Source: Bacteroidota bacterium (GTDB lineage Bacteria > Bacteroidota > Bacteroidia > Chitinophagales > Chitinophagaceae). Taken from it: DNA of 45,033 bases. The notes beneath the pieces are model-generated. The model did no database searches. It was not told the origin of the DNA and saw only the letters and a program-made list of their open reading frames with translations. Position 1 is the stretch's first letter. Each line of letters opens with the position of its first letter. The position numbers and the translations under genes were made by a program. Shown in pieces: positions 35,489 to 44,978 of the stretch. The stretch covers positions 1 through 45,033 of the forward strand of contig JABDBX010000008.1 in assembly GCA_013288445.1 (NCBI GenBank). The letters are read 5' to 3'.

Positions 35489-35567
35489 AAAGGCTCAACA
35501 ACTCTCATTTTATAATAAGCCTCCATCAAAATTGCAAACTCAACACGGACTTCTCGCGATGGTAATT

Positions 35568-35605
35568 CCCCCTTGCGGGCAAGCCTTGTGCGCCAGCGAA
35601 GGGGG
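35568..35605. repeat. Hairpin CCCCCTTGC...GCGAAGGGGG
   Basis: An imperfect long stem (35568-35576 with 35596-35605, one bulge) in the gap between the DUF4340 gene and pepT. It resembles the CCCCCTT/AAGGGGG intergenic hairpins common in Bacteroidota. The rest of the gap holds MITE copy B and a second stem, TCCCGAT-N7-ATCGGGA at 35903-35923, which could end pepT transcription from the right but has no T-run. No gene is seen from 35489 to 35997. Confidence 0.55.
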
Positions 35606-35628
35606 TTAGGGGGATGTTATTATTTTAC

Positions 35629-35857
35629 TATACTTCTCGCCGCATAAGTTTGTGCAATGATAAACGGGCAAGCCCGATAGGGCTTAAATTATGAATAGCC
35701 ACCGGTGAAACCGGTGGAAAAATAGATGTGGTCATTGAACCCCGGCGGGGTTCAACTGGTATAACCCTGAAGACTCCGGGTTTCACCCGGAGCTATTCAC
35801 ATTAAAGCCTTCCAGGCTTTTTAATTCAGTGCACATTTTTATCCGGCGTATAGTATA
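35629..35857. mobile_element. Multi-hairpin MITE, copy B
   Basis: 229 bp, nearly identical to copies A and C, with the same terminal repeats and the same five hairpins in order. Small differences (for example a Cys-like change in the fourth loop, TTT instead of TTG, and a shorter T-run after the fifth stem) show it is not an assembly duplicate. It is flanked by ...TTTTAC on the left and ATATCC on the right. The orientation matches the other two copies. Confidence 0.87.
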
Positions 35858-35997
35858 ATATCCATGTCGGTTCGCGTTTTACATAACATCTCCCGGAACA
35901 TGTCCCGATTTTTTATATCGGGAGCTCCGGGGGGGGTCTCGCGGTTATCTACCCCCAAAATCCCCGCGCCAAATTACTGGAGATAAAGAACCAGGTA

Positions 35998-37248
35998 TTA
36001 CGCCCGTTCCTCCCATATCCCCGCAAGGTGCACCAATGTCTCCACAGCCATTTCCATATCCTGCACGCTTACATACTCCTGCTTTGAATGAATTCCCATT
36101 TCCCCGGTAAACAGGTTTGGGCAGGGCAACCCCATAAACGATAGCCGCGATCCGTCTGTGCCACCGCGTATGCTCATGCGCTGAGCGGTCATGCCCGCGC
36201 GCTTGTAGGCTTCTTCGGCATAGTCCATCACCTGTGGGTGCTGGTCCAGTATTTCCTTCATGTTGCGGTATTGCTCCTTCACTACAAATGTGGTAGTAAG
36301 GCCTGGGAATTGCTCCACCGTTTTCGCCACAAGGTCCTTTAGCCTTTGCTCATGGTCGGCCAGTTTCGCAGTTTCAAAATCACGTACTATAAATTGTACC
36401 GTTGCTTTTTCAAGCCCTCCCTCTATAGACACGGGATGCACAAACCCCTGCATACCATCGGTAGTTTCGGGGCACCATTCTTCTTTTGGCAGCATAGCCA
36501 CAAACGCCGATGCGGCTTTAATGGCATTAACCATCTTGCCCTTCGCATAACCGGGGTGCGCACTCACTCCATGAAAAGTAACCATAGCAGCATCCGCCGA
36601 AAAAGTCTCGCCCTCCAGGTGGCCACGTTCTCCGCCGTCAAGTGTATAACCGAAGTGAGCGCCAAGTTTGGCCATATCCACAGCAGCTACACCCCGCCCT
36701 ATCTCCTCATCTGGCGTAAAGAGTATGCGTATCTTACCATGCTTTATTTCGGGATGCTTGATAAGGTAGGCAGCCAGGTCCATTATTATAGCAACACCCG
36801 CTTTATCATCAGCCCCAAGCAGTGTTTTACCCGATGCCGTAATAATATCGTCACCTATTCTTTCCTTTAGATAAGGGTGGTTTTTAGTATTAATAATCAC
36901 ACTATTATCGTCCGGTAATACTATATCATTGCCGTCATATTTTTTGTGCATTATGGGTATTACCCCCGTGCCGCTGCAATCGGGCGCGGTGTCCACATGC
37001 GAGCAGTAGCACAGCACAGGTACATCCTTATCGCTGGTGGCTGGTATAGTGGCATACACATATCCATGCTCATCCAGTTCCACGTCGCTTATACCTATAT
37101 GCAGCAGGTCGTTTACCAACACCCGGCTAAGGTCTTTTTGCTTTTCTGTTGACGGCTGCGATTGCGATGTTGGGTCGCTTTGCGTGTCCACCTGCACATA
37201 GCGCATAAAGCGGCTCGCGACTGTATGCTCATAATTTAGTAATGCCAT
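35998..37248 (-). CDS. pepT: Peptidase T
   Basis: A 416-residue zinc aminotripeptidase that removes the N-terminal residue of tripeptides. The M20 motifs are CYCSHVDTAPD (zinc His and catalytic Asp), TLLGADDKAGVA (bridging Asp), LFTPDEEIGRG (catalytic Glu and zinc ligand), YTLDGGERGHLE and the C-terminal LFTGEMGIHSKQEYVSV (zinc His). The length is normal. It is divergent from marC, with 42 bases between starts. It works naturally with the two peptide transporters in this window, though it is not linked to them. Confidence 0.95.
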   Translation of the reverse strand: MALLNYEHTVASRFMRYVQVDTQSDPTSQSQPSTEKQKDLSRVLVNDLLHIGISDVELDEHGYVYATIPATSDKDVPVLCYCSHVDTAPDCSGTGVIPIMHKKYDGNDIVLPDDNSVIINTKNHPYLKERIGDDIITASGKTLLGADDKAGVAIIMDLAAYLIKHPEIKHGKIRILFTPDEEIGRGVAAVDMAKLGAHFGYTLDGGERGHLEGETFSADAAMVTFHGVSAHPGYAKGKMVNAIKAASAFVAMLPKEEWCPETTDGMQGFVHPVSIEGGLEKATVQFIVRDFETAKLADHEQRLKDLVAKTVEQFPGLTTTFVVKEQYRNMKEILDQHPQVMDYAEEAYKRAGMTAQRMSIRGGTDGSRLSFMGLPCPNLFTGEMGIHSKQEYVSVQDMEMAVETLVHLAGIWEERA

Positions 37249-37290
37249 TTATAGAATTTGAAGCGCAAAAGTAAGTATCTTAGTTGTTGT

Positions 37291-37887
37291 ATGGAAGGAT
37301 TTGGTTTAAGCAAAATAGATATTTCCCAGATCGTTACGGTCACCTTCACCCTGTTTGCGGTAATAGATGTGCTTGGCTCATTGCCGGTGATCATATCCAT
37401 AAAGAAAAAAATGGGCGATATAAACGCAATGCAGGCTACCCTGGTGTCGGGTGGGCTTATGCTGCTGTTCTTTTTTATTGGCGAGCAAATGCTCGAGTTT
37501 ATGGGGCTCGATATTAAGTCGTTCGCTATTGCCGGCTCCATTGTTATCTTCATCCTCGGACTCGAAATGATCCTCGGACTCGAATTTTTCAAAGCCGACC
37601 AGGATTCCAAATCCAGCACATTGGTACCCGTTGCCTTCCCGCTCATAGCTGGCTCAGGCACGCTCACCACCGTTATGTCGCTCAAAGCTGCATACCAATA
37701 CTACAACATACTTATCGCCATCCTTATCAACCTCGTCATTATCTACATCACACTCCGCTCCGTAAATTTCCTCGAGCGTATGCTTGGCCCTTCCGGCATA
37801 TCTGTTGTTCGTAAGTTTTTTGGGGTTATATTGCTGGCAATTGCGGTAAAGATCTTCCGCAACAATATAGGGGTAATGGCAAAATGA
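37291..37887 (+). CDS. MarC/UPF0056-family membrane protein
   Basis: A 198-residue protein with six hydrophobic segments. Family marks are TVTFTLFAVIDVLGSLPVIISI at the start, FAIAGSIVIFILGLEMILGLEFF and VPVAFPLIAGSGTLTTVMSL in the middle. A TTG start at 37258 would add 11 basic residues; the ATG at 37291 fits the family. MarC was once linked to antibiotic resistance in E. coli, but that was not confirmed, and its function is unknown. A transposable element begins 8 bases after its stop. Confidence 0.88.
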   Translation: MEGFGLSKIDISQIVTVTFTLFAVIDVLGSLPVIISIKKKMGDINAMQATLVSGGLMLLFFFIGEQMLEFMGLDIKSFAIAGSIVIFILGLEMILGLEFFKADQDSKSSTLVPVAFPLIAGSGTLTTVMSLKAAYQYYNILIAILINLVIIYITLRSVNFLERMLGPSGISVVRKFFGVILLAIAVKIFRNNIGVMAK

Positions 37888-37894
37888 CGCGTTG

Positions 37895-38313
37895 AGTGAC
37901 GTTGAAAAAATAAATACCACTATATGGCGAAGTTATTTTTCTTTTATTATACTTCTCGCCGCATAAGTTTGTGCAATGATAAACGGGCAAGCCCGATAGG
38001 GCTTAAATGATGAATAGCCACCGGTGAAACCGGTGGGAAAATAGATGTGGTCATTGAACCCCGGCGGGGTTCAACTGGTATAACCCTGAAGACTCCGGGT
38101 TGCACCCGGAGCTATTCACATTAAAGCCTTCCAGGCTTTTTAAATTCAATGCACATTTTTATCCGGCGTATAGTATAACTGCCATAGCTTTAGCAAAGGC
38201 ATGTTATGCGAGGTGCAAAATCCGCGAATAGTGAGCTATTTAAGGACTTTTGCAACGAAGCAGAAATGGAAAAGAACGAGTCAGATCGTGGTATTTATTT
38301 TTTCATCGTCACT
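37895..38313. mobile_element. Second inverted-repeat element, carrying MITE copy C inside
   Basis: The 26-bp terminal repeats are AGTGACGTTGAAAAAATAAA... at 37895-37920 and its complement at 38288-38313, 25 of 26 matching. The interior shares the GAAGTTATTTTTCTTTT block and the SANSELFKDFCNEAEMEKNE frame with the element at 30260-30416. MITE C (37948-38177) splits it. Without C it would be 189 bp. If the ends are taken as GTGACG/CGTCAC, the flanks are TGA and TTA, so the target duplication, if any, has decayed. It fills the whole space between marC and the sulfotransferase gene. Confidence 0.82.
37948..38177. mobile_element. Multi-hairpin MITE, copy C (nested)
   Basis: 230 bp, same structure as copies A and B: terminal TATACTTCTCGCCG and CGGCGTATAGTATA, with five hairpins in the same order. 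It lies inside the inverted-repeat element at 37895-38313, between the GAAGTTATTTTTCTTTT block and the conserved right part. It therefore inserted after that element, which gives a relative order of the two events. Confidence 0.87.
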
Positions 38314-38321
38314 TAAAATAA

Positions 38322-39845
38322 CTACTCCTTTATCTCCTCATTCCATACAAGCGCTTCAATCTCCTTCCGGCTGGTCATGATGCTGGCCCTATACCCGGTA
38401 GCAGGCAGCCACGCTTTTTCGGCCACGCTCCACTTTTCCGGCAAGGCGCTCCATTGCACCTCTTTGTTGGCATCTATGATAAATACCTTGCTGTAAGTAC
38501 CACCCATACAGGCAAACAGCATTTGGCCGGGCAGTTCTATAACATTACCGCCTGTATTCCAGTTATATTTCATTTTGGCCACATCGCTGGTATCCTCCGT
38601 GGTGCATTGATATTCCCATATTGTCTTTAGCCCTCCTTCGGCTGTAGCCGGCTCCTGCAGCGCAATGATCTTGGGGGCAAATGCACGATTGGCGGAATTA
38701 TTATTATACAATATCAAAGACCCGCTCTCCGAATTAAAACAATCGTGCTGGCCATGAAACAACTCAGTTCCCACCGCCGCAGCTCCAGGTTGGTATATTT
38801 CGCCATAAGACCGGAGCACGTCCCCCTCCGGGTATTTTACTTTAATGATCCTGTTTATGTTTTTGTAGCTAATGTATATTGTCTTATTCTTTTCATCCAA
38901 AAAAAATGCGTTTGCGTGCACATCTATATTAAACGGGTCTTTGGCATCGGGGTTGCGGTAATTTTCCACGTCCGACCCATAAAAATACTTCGATGATTTC
39001 CAGTACCAGGCCACATTACCCTTCTCGTCATATTCAATAACAGTACCCATATTTATTTTCATATAGTCCATACTGTAATTCTCCAGTTTGAAGTTCTCGT
39101 TCTCCACAATATGCATGTTCTTGTCCGTTGAGTCGGGAAACTTGCATAGCGCATATTCATTGCCCAGCACCATGTAGTGCCCGTTTTTAAGACGGCTTAG
39201 CTGGTGGTGATAATGCTCCGAACCATCGCCGCTTACGGTGCCGTTATTTGGCCCGCGCCATAGTATATCACCGCCATAATTTATCTCAAATGCCTGGTCG
39301 CCTAGCACAAAGGTTATCGTACCCCTCGGCGACAGTTTCATGTCGCGCAGCGACTGCACAGAGTCCAATCCCTTTATATATGGGAACCAAACCGGGCGCC
39401 CGCTCATATCATAGAGTGCATTGTTTCCGTCCACAAACACATAGGCGTTTTCATATTTCTCCGCTTTCTTTAATATCCGCAACCGGCTGCCATAGTCTGC
39501 AACATCGGGGATGATCTTTGTGCGAAAATGGTGAAGGCTGTTGTCGCCCGTAGGTGCGCCATTATACACCACCCGCCATGTATATTCCTTGCCAAACGAA
39601 GGCACCTCCAGTATTATCTTATTGGTTTTACAGTTTTCCTTCTCAATGATATTTTTTTCAAAAGATCCCTTAGTAGCATAGTTTCCCTGCGCAATTTCTA
39701 TTTTATAATTACTTACATCTGGCTGCGACGGAAAGGAGAAACCTATGAGGCGGTAATTCAAACTACTACCCTCTGCCGGCAATATCTGGCCGGAAAGCCT
39801 GGCGGTAATAAGTAAAAACAAAAATAACACGTATGTTACTTTCAT
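38322..39845 (-). CDS. Exported arylsulfotransferase (ASST)-like protein
   Basis: A 507-residue protein with signal peptide MKVTYVLFLFLLITARLSGQ, an N-terminal beta domain (about 25-110) and a six-bladed propeller-like region: VFVDGNNALYDMSGRPVWF, MKLSPRGTITFVLGDQAFEINYGGDILWRGP, HYHHQLSRLKNGHYMVLGNE, FNIDVHANAFFLDEKNKTIYISYKNINRIIKV and FHGQHDCFNSESGSLILYNN. The HANA and GQHD histidines are at positions where ASST enzymes bind and accept sulfate during transfer between phenols. It acts in the periplasm. The donor and acceptor are unknown. It appears to be transcribed alone. Confidence 0.8.
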   Translation of the reverse strand: MKVTYVLFLFLLITARLSGQILPAEGSSLNYRLIGFSFPSQPDVSNYKIEIAQGNYATKGSFEKNIIEKENCKTNKIILEVPSFGKEYTWRVVYNGAPTGDNSLHHFRTKIIPDVADYGSRLRILKKAEKYENAYVFVDGNNALYDMSGRPVWFPYIKGLDSVQSLRDMKLSPRGTITFVLGDQAFEINYGGDILWRGPNNGTVSGDGSEHYHHQLSRLKNGHYMVLGNEYALCKFPDSTDKNMHIVENENFKLENYSMDYMKINMGTVIEYDEKGNVAWYWKSSKYFYGSDVENYRNPDAKDPFNIDVHANAFFLDEKNKTIYISYKNINRIIKVKYPEGDVLRSYGEIYQPGAAAVGTELFHGQHDCFNSESGSLILYNNNSANRAFAPKIIALQEPATAEGGLKTIWEYQCTTEDTSDVAKMKYNWNTGGNVIELPGQMLFACMGGTYSKVFIIDANKEVQWSALPEKWSVAEKAWLPATGYRASIMTSRKEIEALVWNEEIKE

Positions 39846-40111
39846 AGAAGGCGTTTAATGGTAAACAGGATTTTTAGCTACTTATATAAGAAACAATCAC
39901 TTATCCATTAAAATGACAGACACTGCATAAAAGCAATATTTTCATTCCATTATCTGATAACTAATAAACTAAAGTAATTCTTTGATTTGCAATTGAAGCA
40001 TGTTGAAATGAATATTTTTATTCATTTTCATAAATGATTAAAATACAATAATTTGAATTGCATTTTCTAAGGAAGGATATAAAAATGGAAAGGAATAATT
40101 CGGGGAAGGAA

Positions 40112-41053
40112 CTACACACACTGCCACAGCGCATCGATGAACCACCGCTTGCTATCATAAAAATGCCTCACGGTCTTAAACCCAGCACCTTCTGCGAAGG
40201 CGTCTATCTGTGCTGTCGTATATTTCTGGGAAACCTCCATGTATATTTGTTCCCCTTCCTTAAAGTAAATCCAGCCTACCTCTCCTACCCTTACCCTTTG
40301 GTCTTTTCTGCTGGTAAGGTAGCTTTTGCAAGCGCCGCTTTCATCGTCATAAGTGGGGTTATGTTCAAACTGCGAAATATCAAAATCAGCATCCAACGTA
40401 TCATTTATGCGTTGCAGCAGGTTCAGGTTGAACCGCCTGGTTATGCCCGTTCTGTCATTATAGGCATTCAGTATTATCGCCGGGTCTTTCTTCAGGTCAA
40501 AGCCAGTGAGCACAAGATCTCCGGGTAATAGATGGCTTCTCAGCTTTGTAAAAAAATCCGGGGTGTCTTCAAGTGGCACATTACCAATATTTGCCCCCAG
40601 GAACAGCACCACTTTATTCCGCGTCGAAATATCTTTCAACTCATCCAGCATCTCAAAATACTCACCGTTAAGCCCATGTATTTTAAGCCCCGGAAGCCGC
40701 TCCGGCAGCTTTTTATTTAATTGGGTAATTATGTTTTGGGAAATATCTATTGGATAATACGTAAAGTCAATTTCGTGTCTCAGCAGCACATCGAGCAGGT
40801 GAGCAGATTTAGTAGCGTCGCCCGCCCCAAGTTCTACGACATCAAAATCCCTGAAGTAACTGAGTATAGTGTTGGCAATTTCGCTCTTGTGCTTAGTGAA
40901 AATATCCAGTTCACAATTAGTGAGATAATATTCAGGCATGTCCATTATCTCATTGAAAATGGCATCCCCTGTTGCATCATAAAAATACTTGGCGGCCAAG
41001 TATTTCGGGCTCGTGTTCAGGCCACGCCAAACATCGTTAAAGAATTCATTCAT
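40112..41053 (-). CDS. egtD: L-histidine N-alpha-methyltransferase EgtD
   Basis: A 313-residue SAM-dependent enzyme that trimethylates histidine to hercynine, the first step of ergothioneine synthesis. It has SPKYLAAKYFYDATGDAIF and MPEYYLTNCELDIF (typical opening), the SAM loop FDVVELGAGDATKSAHLL, VLFLGANIGN and the C-terminal YTTAQIDAFAEGAGFKTVRHFYDSKRWFIDALW. The length is close to the usual 320. It is the second gene of an operon, 32 bases after egtB. The 266 bases beyond its stop hold no gene, only an AT-rich imperfect inverted repeat near 40006-40031 (TGAAATGAAT and ATTCATTTTCA). Confidence 0.93.
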   Translation of the reverse strand: MNEFFNDVWRGLNTSPKYLAAKYFYDATGDAIFNEIMDMPEYYLTNCELDIFTKHKSEIANTILSYFRDFDVVELGAGDATKSAHLLDVLLRHEIDFTYYPIDISQNIITQLNKKLPERLPGLKIHGLNGEYFEMLDELKDISTRNKVVLFLGANIGNVPLEDTPDFFTKLRSHLLPGDLVLTGFDLKKDPAIILNAYNDRTGITRRFNLNLLQRINDTLDADFDISQFEHNPTYDDESGACKSYLTSRKDQRVRVGEVGWIYFKEGEQIYMEVSQKYTTAQIDAFAEGAGFKTVRHFYDSKRWFIDALWQCV

Positions 41054-41085
41054 GGAAACACATTAAAATTAAGATTGGGCTGTCA

Positions 41086-42240
41086 TCATTGTGCCAGCCT
41101 TATGCCGGTATATTGCCAGCGCAGGTGCGGGTGAAAAAAATTGCGGTATGATATGCGGCTATGCCCCGGCGGGGTCACCTCCGACGCCCCCCTGAGCACC
41201 ATCTGGTTCACCATAAACTTTCCATTATACTCCCCTATCGCGCCGTCGGCCTTCATGTAACCCGGATAAGGCAGGTAGGCGCTGTTTGTCCAGTCCCACC
41301 GCTTGCCCCAGTCCAGTTGTTTGGCAGCCGCCTCCCATTCAAACTCATTGGGCAACCGCATACCCTTCCATGCCGCAAAAGCCGATGCCTCGTAAAAACT
41401 TACATGGCACAGGGCTGCATCCATATCCAGTTCTTTCATACCGTTTAGTGTATAGTTATGCCACACACCACCAATATTGTGCCAGTACATGGGCGCTGTA
41501 ATATAATTGTTCCTTACCCAGTCCAGCCCTTCTGCGTGCCAGTACCGGTGGTTGCGGTACCCGCCATCGTTTATGAATTCCAGGTACTCTTCGTTGGTCA
41601 CCTGCTGCCGGGCTATTTTATAAGCCTGCAAATAATACGGGTGCCTGCCCAACTCGTTGTCGAAACAAAATCCATCGCCCAGGTATCCTACCTGGTAAAT
41701 GCCTTCCGGTATGAAAAGAAACTCATTTACAAATTCATCCTTCGGCGTTTTCTTCCGGGCCACCTTGTCTGTATATGCATTAAACAACGGGTTATGGCCC
41801 AGGATGTACTTTATATCAGTCATTAGCAGCTCCTGGTGCTGCTCTTCATGGTTCAGGCCCAATATCACCAGGTCATGCAGTGCTGCGCTCAGTTCCTTTT
41901 CCAGCAGCAGATTCATAGCTGCATCCACATGGGCCCTGTATTGATACACTTCTTCCACGGTCGGGCGGCTCAGGTTACCACGGTCTGTACGCAGCACACG
42001 CTCACCAACGGTTTCATAATAGCTGTTGAAAACAAAATTATAGCGCGGGTCAAATTCAGAATATGGAATCAGGTTGGGCAGCAGCACAAAGGTCTCGAAA
42101 AACCAGGTGGTATGCCCCAGATGCCACTTGGGTGGGCTTACGTCAGATATTGGCTGAACTACGTAGTCCTCGGTTTTTAGCGGCTTGCATATCTCCTCGC
42201 TTCTTTTGCGGACCTCTTTATACTTTTCAGCTAAATTCAT
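41086..42240 (-). CDS. egtB: Hercynine sulfoxide-forming iron enzyme EgtB
   Basis: A 384-residue non-haem iron oxidase that joins a thiol (cysteine or gamma-glutamylcysteine) to hercynine with oxygen. The N-terminal DinB-like part has SPPKWHLGHTTWFFE (H40, H44) and NHEEQHQELLM (H131, H135, E137), the iron-ligand H-x3-H-x-E motif. The C-terminal formylglycine-generating-enzyme fold is seen in FDNELGRHPYYLQAYKIARQQVTNEEYLEFI and RLPNEFEWEAAA. The ATG at 42240 is chosen because homology starts there; a longer frame from 42300 adds 20 non-conserved residues. With egtD it forms a compact ergothioneine operon. No egtC, egtA or egtE is seen nearby. Confidence 0.93.
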   Translation of the reverse strand: MNLAEKYKEVRKRSEEICKPLKTEDYVVQPISDVSPPKWHLGHTTWFFETFVLLPNLIPYSEFDPRYNFVFNSYYETVGERVLRTDRGNLSRPTVEEVYQYRAHVDAAMNLLLEKELSAALHDLVILGLNHEEQHQELLMTDIKYILGHNPLFNAYTDKVARKKTPKDEFVNEFLFIPEGIYQVGYLGDGFCFDNELGRHPYYLQAYKIARQQVTNEEYLEFINDGGYRNHRYWHAEGLDWVRNNYITAPMYWHNIGGVWHNYTLNGMKELDMDAALCHVSFYEASAFAAWKGMRLPNEFEWEAAAKQLDWGKRWDWTNSAYLPYPGYMKADGAIGEYNGKFMVNQMVLRGASEVTPPGHSRISYRNFFHPHLRWQYTGIRLAQ

Positions 42241-42301
42241 AGTGAAGGAATAGCATGTGTTCGAATGAAAATCGCCTGAAATGTCGGTATTATTTTTCAT
42301 T

Positions 42302-42331
42302 TTTTTAAATTCAAAAAAATGAATTTAAAAA
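42302..42331. repeat. AT-rich inverted repeat between egtB and the Ig-repeat gene
   Basis: A perfect 12-bp stem, TTTTTAAATTCA (42302-42313) with TGAATTTAAAAA (42320-42331), around A6. It lies 28 bases after the stop of the Ig-repeat gene and about 60 before egtB on the same strand. On that strand it could be a weak terminator of the first gene or an operator for egtB. Confidence 0.5.
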
Positions 42332-42358
42332 GCTGTGCAACTCATGCTTTAAAAACAG

Positions 42359-44977
42359 CTACTCCTTCACCACTTTAATCCTCACCAAAGTTGTTGAATA
42401 TCCGTTGGTAACGGAACTGATCTCAGCAACATATACCCCATTTGCGAGGTTAGAAATATCTTCTACGTCCTTGTCGCTGACAATGGAAATCCGGTAGGCC
42501 ACCCTGCCTATAAGGTCATACATTACAAGTTCACTTCCTGCGGCATTAGTGATCGTCAGTTGATCCTTCACCGGATTAGGCCAAATAGATGGTTCCCCTT
42601 TAAGGGCCAGGGGTTTTATACCCACCCTTGTCACCGTATCACACTTCACAACGGTAACGACATACCCGGTCACCGCCTGGCCGCAACTATTCACAAAGCT
42701 GTACTTTATTGTATCCGTGCCTGCGTTCACCCCGGTAACAACGGCTGTCATGGTGAGCGGCGTCGAACCCACCAGTGTGTTGCCATTAGCGCTGCTCCAT
42801 ACTCCCCCGGCAGGCGTGCCGGTCAAAGTATCCGTTTCACCGATGCACACATTTGGGGCTCCCGTTATCGTTCCTTCGTTTGGCAGGGTATTTATCTTTA
42901 TCACAAAGTCTGTTGTAGCCGTACCACAGGTATTGGCATTCAAATAAGCAATAGTATCTCTCCCGGCTGAAACACCGCTCACACTTGTCATGGTGAGCCC
43001 CGTCGAACCCAAGGCAGCATTTGCATTAGTCGCACTCCACGTGCCACCGGCAACAGTCTCCGTTAATGCTACGGTCGAGCCGGCACACACACTGTCTATG
43101 CCATTAATAGCCCCGGCATCTGGCAATGGGTCTATGGTTATCGCCTTCCATGCGGTAGCCGTTCCACAAGTGTTCGCAACCGAATAGTTGACTGTGTCTG
43201 ACCCCGCAGAAACACCGATAATAGCTGCCGTAGGAGGCAGCGAGGTTGAAGCCACCAATGTTGCGTGACTGTTACTACTACTCCATGTTCCACCCGATGC
43301 GGTGTTGGTCAATGATATCGTAGCGCCAACACATACGTCCGCAGCACCGCTTATGGTTCCGGCAAGCGGGCTTGCGTCAACAGTCAATGTCACTGTTTCC
43401 ATGCAGCCTGTCGTTGGCAAAGTATATTTAATCACTGAGGTTCCTGCGGCAGAGGTTGATAAATCGGCTGTCATGGTAGGCGCAGTCGAACCCACAACGG
43501 CGGCTACCGCAGGTACACTACTACTCCAAACACCACCCGGCGTGCCATCGGTCAGCGTTACCGCCGTACCATGACACACATGATCGCTTCCTACGATTGA
43601 CGCTGGCAAAGGATACACGGTAAGCGTACTGGAGGCAAAACACCCGTCACTTAGGGTATAATAAATAGTAGCAGCCCCGGCAGCATAGCTGGTTACTGTT
43701 CCGGTCGGAGATATGCCCACCAACGAACTTGTCCATGCACCACCTGCGGCAGAATCAGCCACGGTGATCGTACTGCCATATGCACAGATATTGCTAACAC
43801 CAGTTATTGCCGGAACAGCAATAACAGCTACTGCATAGGTGGCTGCGCAACCTGACGCGGAGCTTGGCGGGATATACCTGATAGTTGCGGCACCGCCGCT
43901 AATGCCACTTACCACACCGGTTGAGGAGCCGACAGTGGCCACACTAACGGAAACAGAACTCCAGTGGCCGCCCGTTGCCGGATCTGAAAGAGTAATAGTG
44001 TGCCCTGCACATACATACGTTGGGCCTGAAATGGCCGGTGGCGCAGGTTGTACGGTCACAGTGGCATAGACGGTGCAGCCCACGCCCAATGAATAACTGA
44101 TTGAAGCCGTGCCCGGCGCAGTTCCGGTCACTACACCTGATGTCGTTCCTATAGTGGCTACAAGCACATTGCTGCTACCCCACACACCTCCACCCGGCAA
44201 GTCGGTCAGGGTGTCCATGGTGCCAAGACAGACCTTCAGGCTACCGCTTATAGTGCCCGGAAGTGCATTTACCGTCACGGTGGTCACCGAAGGGCATCCA
44301 CCGGAGGCAGATGTACCGGCTGCGCCATAGCTGATGATAGCAGTGCCGTAGGCCAGGCCGGTAACTATACCAGTTGCGCCAACACTTGCAATTGAGGGAG
44401 CAGATGAACTCCAGGAACCACCACTGGTAAGGTCACCTAACGTGGTCGTTGAACCAAGACAAATACTGGTAAGCCCGGTAATTGCCTCCGGAGCCATATC
44501 CACGGTCACTTCCTTCACAGCTATGCAACCATCTGGCAGCGTATAGGCGATCATTGTCGTGCCTGCGGCGATACCGGTAATAACTCCCGTTGCGATGGTG
44601 AGCCCTGCCGAACCCACGATCGAGCCAATGCCTGGTGAGGCCGAACTCCACATGCCACCGGTTGCACTATCAGCCAAGACAATTGTTTGGCCCTCGCAAA
44701 CCGCTGCACCACCTGATATTGGAGCGGGTGCCGGATTTACAGTCACTGTCCGGACCGTTAAGCAGCCAGAAACCAAATAGCTGACAGACGTCGAACCAGC
44801 AGACACCCCGCTTAAAACTCCACCTGCACTAATAGTTGCAATTGTTGGCGAAACGCTGCCCCAGGTGCCTCCGGGGGTTGCATCGTTAAGCAGTGTTGAC
44901 GCACCTACGCACACTAGCGGCGAACCGGTGATCCCGGTTATCGCGGGGTTCACGGTTACAGGCGTTGTCACCGTGCA
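42359..44977 (-). CDS. Type IX secreted Ig-repeat protein, 5' end missing
   Basis: About 870 residues remain. Ten repeats of about 80 residues have the core V-C-x-G-x-x-x-x-L...GG-x-W-S-S...A...G-x-V-x-G-x-x-x-G-x-x-x-I-x-Y, an Ig-like bacterial fold (Big-type), followed by a C-terminal sorting domain IWPNPVKDQLTI...MYDLIGRVAY...NGVYVAEIS...KVVKE, the type A signal for type IX secretion. It should be a surface adhesin or filament. The frame is lost at 44978, where an exact inverted copy of 44673-44727 begins, so the true N-terminus lies outside this sequence. A TGA at 44990-44992 in the inverted part is not a real stop. Repeats 8-10 differ from 1-7 (NANAALGSTGLTMT-type insertions). Confidence 0.88.
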   Translation of the reverse strand, partial: CTVTTPVTVNPAITGITGSPLVCVGASTLLNDATPGGTWGSVSPTIATISAGGVLSGVSAGSTSVSYLVSGCLTVRTVTVNPAPAPISGGAAVCEGQTIVLADSATGGMWSSASPGIGSIVGSAGLTIATGVITGIAAGTTMIAYTLPDGCIAVKEVTVDMAPEAITGLTSICLGSTTTLGDLTSGGSWSSSAPSIASVGATGIVTGLAYGTAIISYGAAGTSASGGCPSVTTVTVNALPGTISGSLKVCLGTMDTLTDLPGGGVWGSSNVLVATIGTTSGVVTGTAPGTASISYSLGVGCTVYATVTVQPAPPAISGPTYVCAGHTITLSDPATGGHWSSVSVSVATVGSSTGVVSGISGGAATIRYIPPSSASGCAATYAVAVIAVPAITGVSNICAYGSTITVADSAAGGAWTSSLVGISPTGTVTSYAAGAATIYYTLSDGCFASSTLTVYPLPASIVGSDHVCHGTAVTLTDGTPGGVWSSSVPAVAAVVGSTAPTMTADLSTSAAGTSVIKYTLPTTGCMETVTLTVDASPLAGTISGAADVCVGATISLTNTASGGTWSSSNSHATLVASTSLPPTAAIIGVSAGSDTVNYSVANTCGTATAWKAITIDPLPDAGAINGIDSVCAGSTVALTETVAGGTWSATNANAALGSTGLTMTSVSGVSAGRDTIAYLNANTCGTATTDFVIKINTLPNEGTITGAPNVCIGETDTLTGTPAGGVWSSANGNTLVGSTPLTMTAVVTGVNAGTDTIKYSFVNSCGQAVTGYVVTVVKCDTVTRVGIKPLALKGEPSIWPNPVKDQLTITNAAGSELVMYDLIGRVAYRISIVSDKDVEDISNLANGVYVAEISSVTNGYSTTLVRIKVVKE

Positions 44978-44978
44978 G

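Noticed and set aside
42560-44780. Several 65-136 codon open frames on the plus strand, Val/Ala/Pro-rich
   Set aside because: They lie opposite the Ig-repeat gene and recur with its repeats. They have no starts or families of their own.
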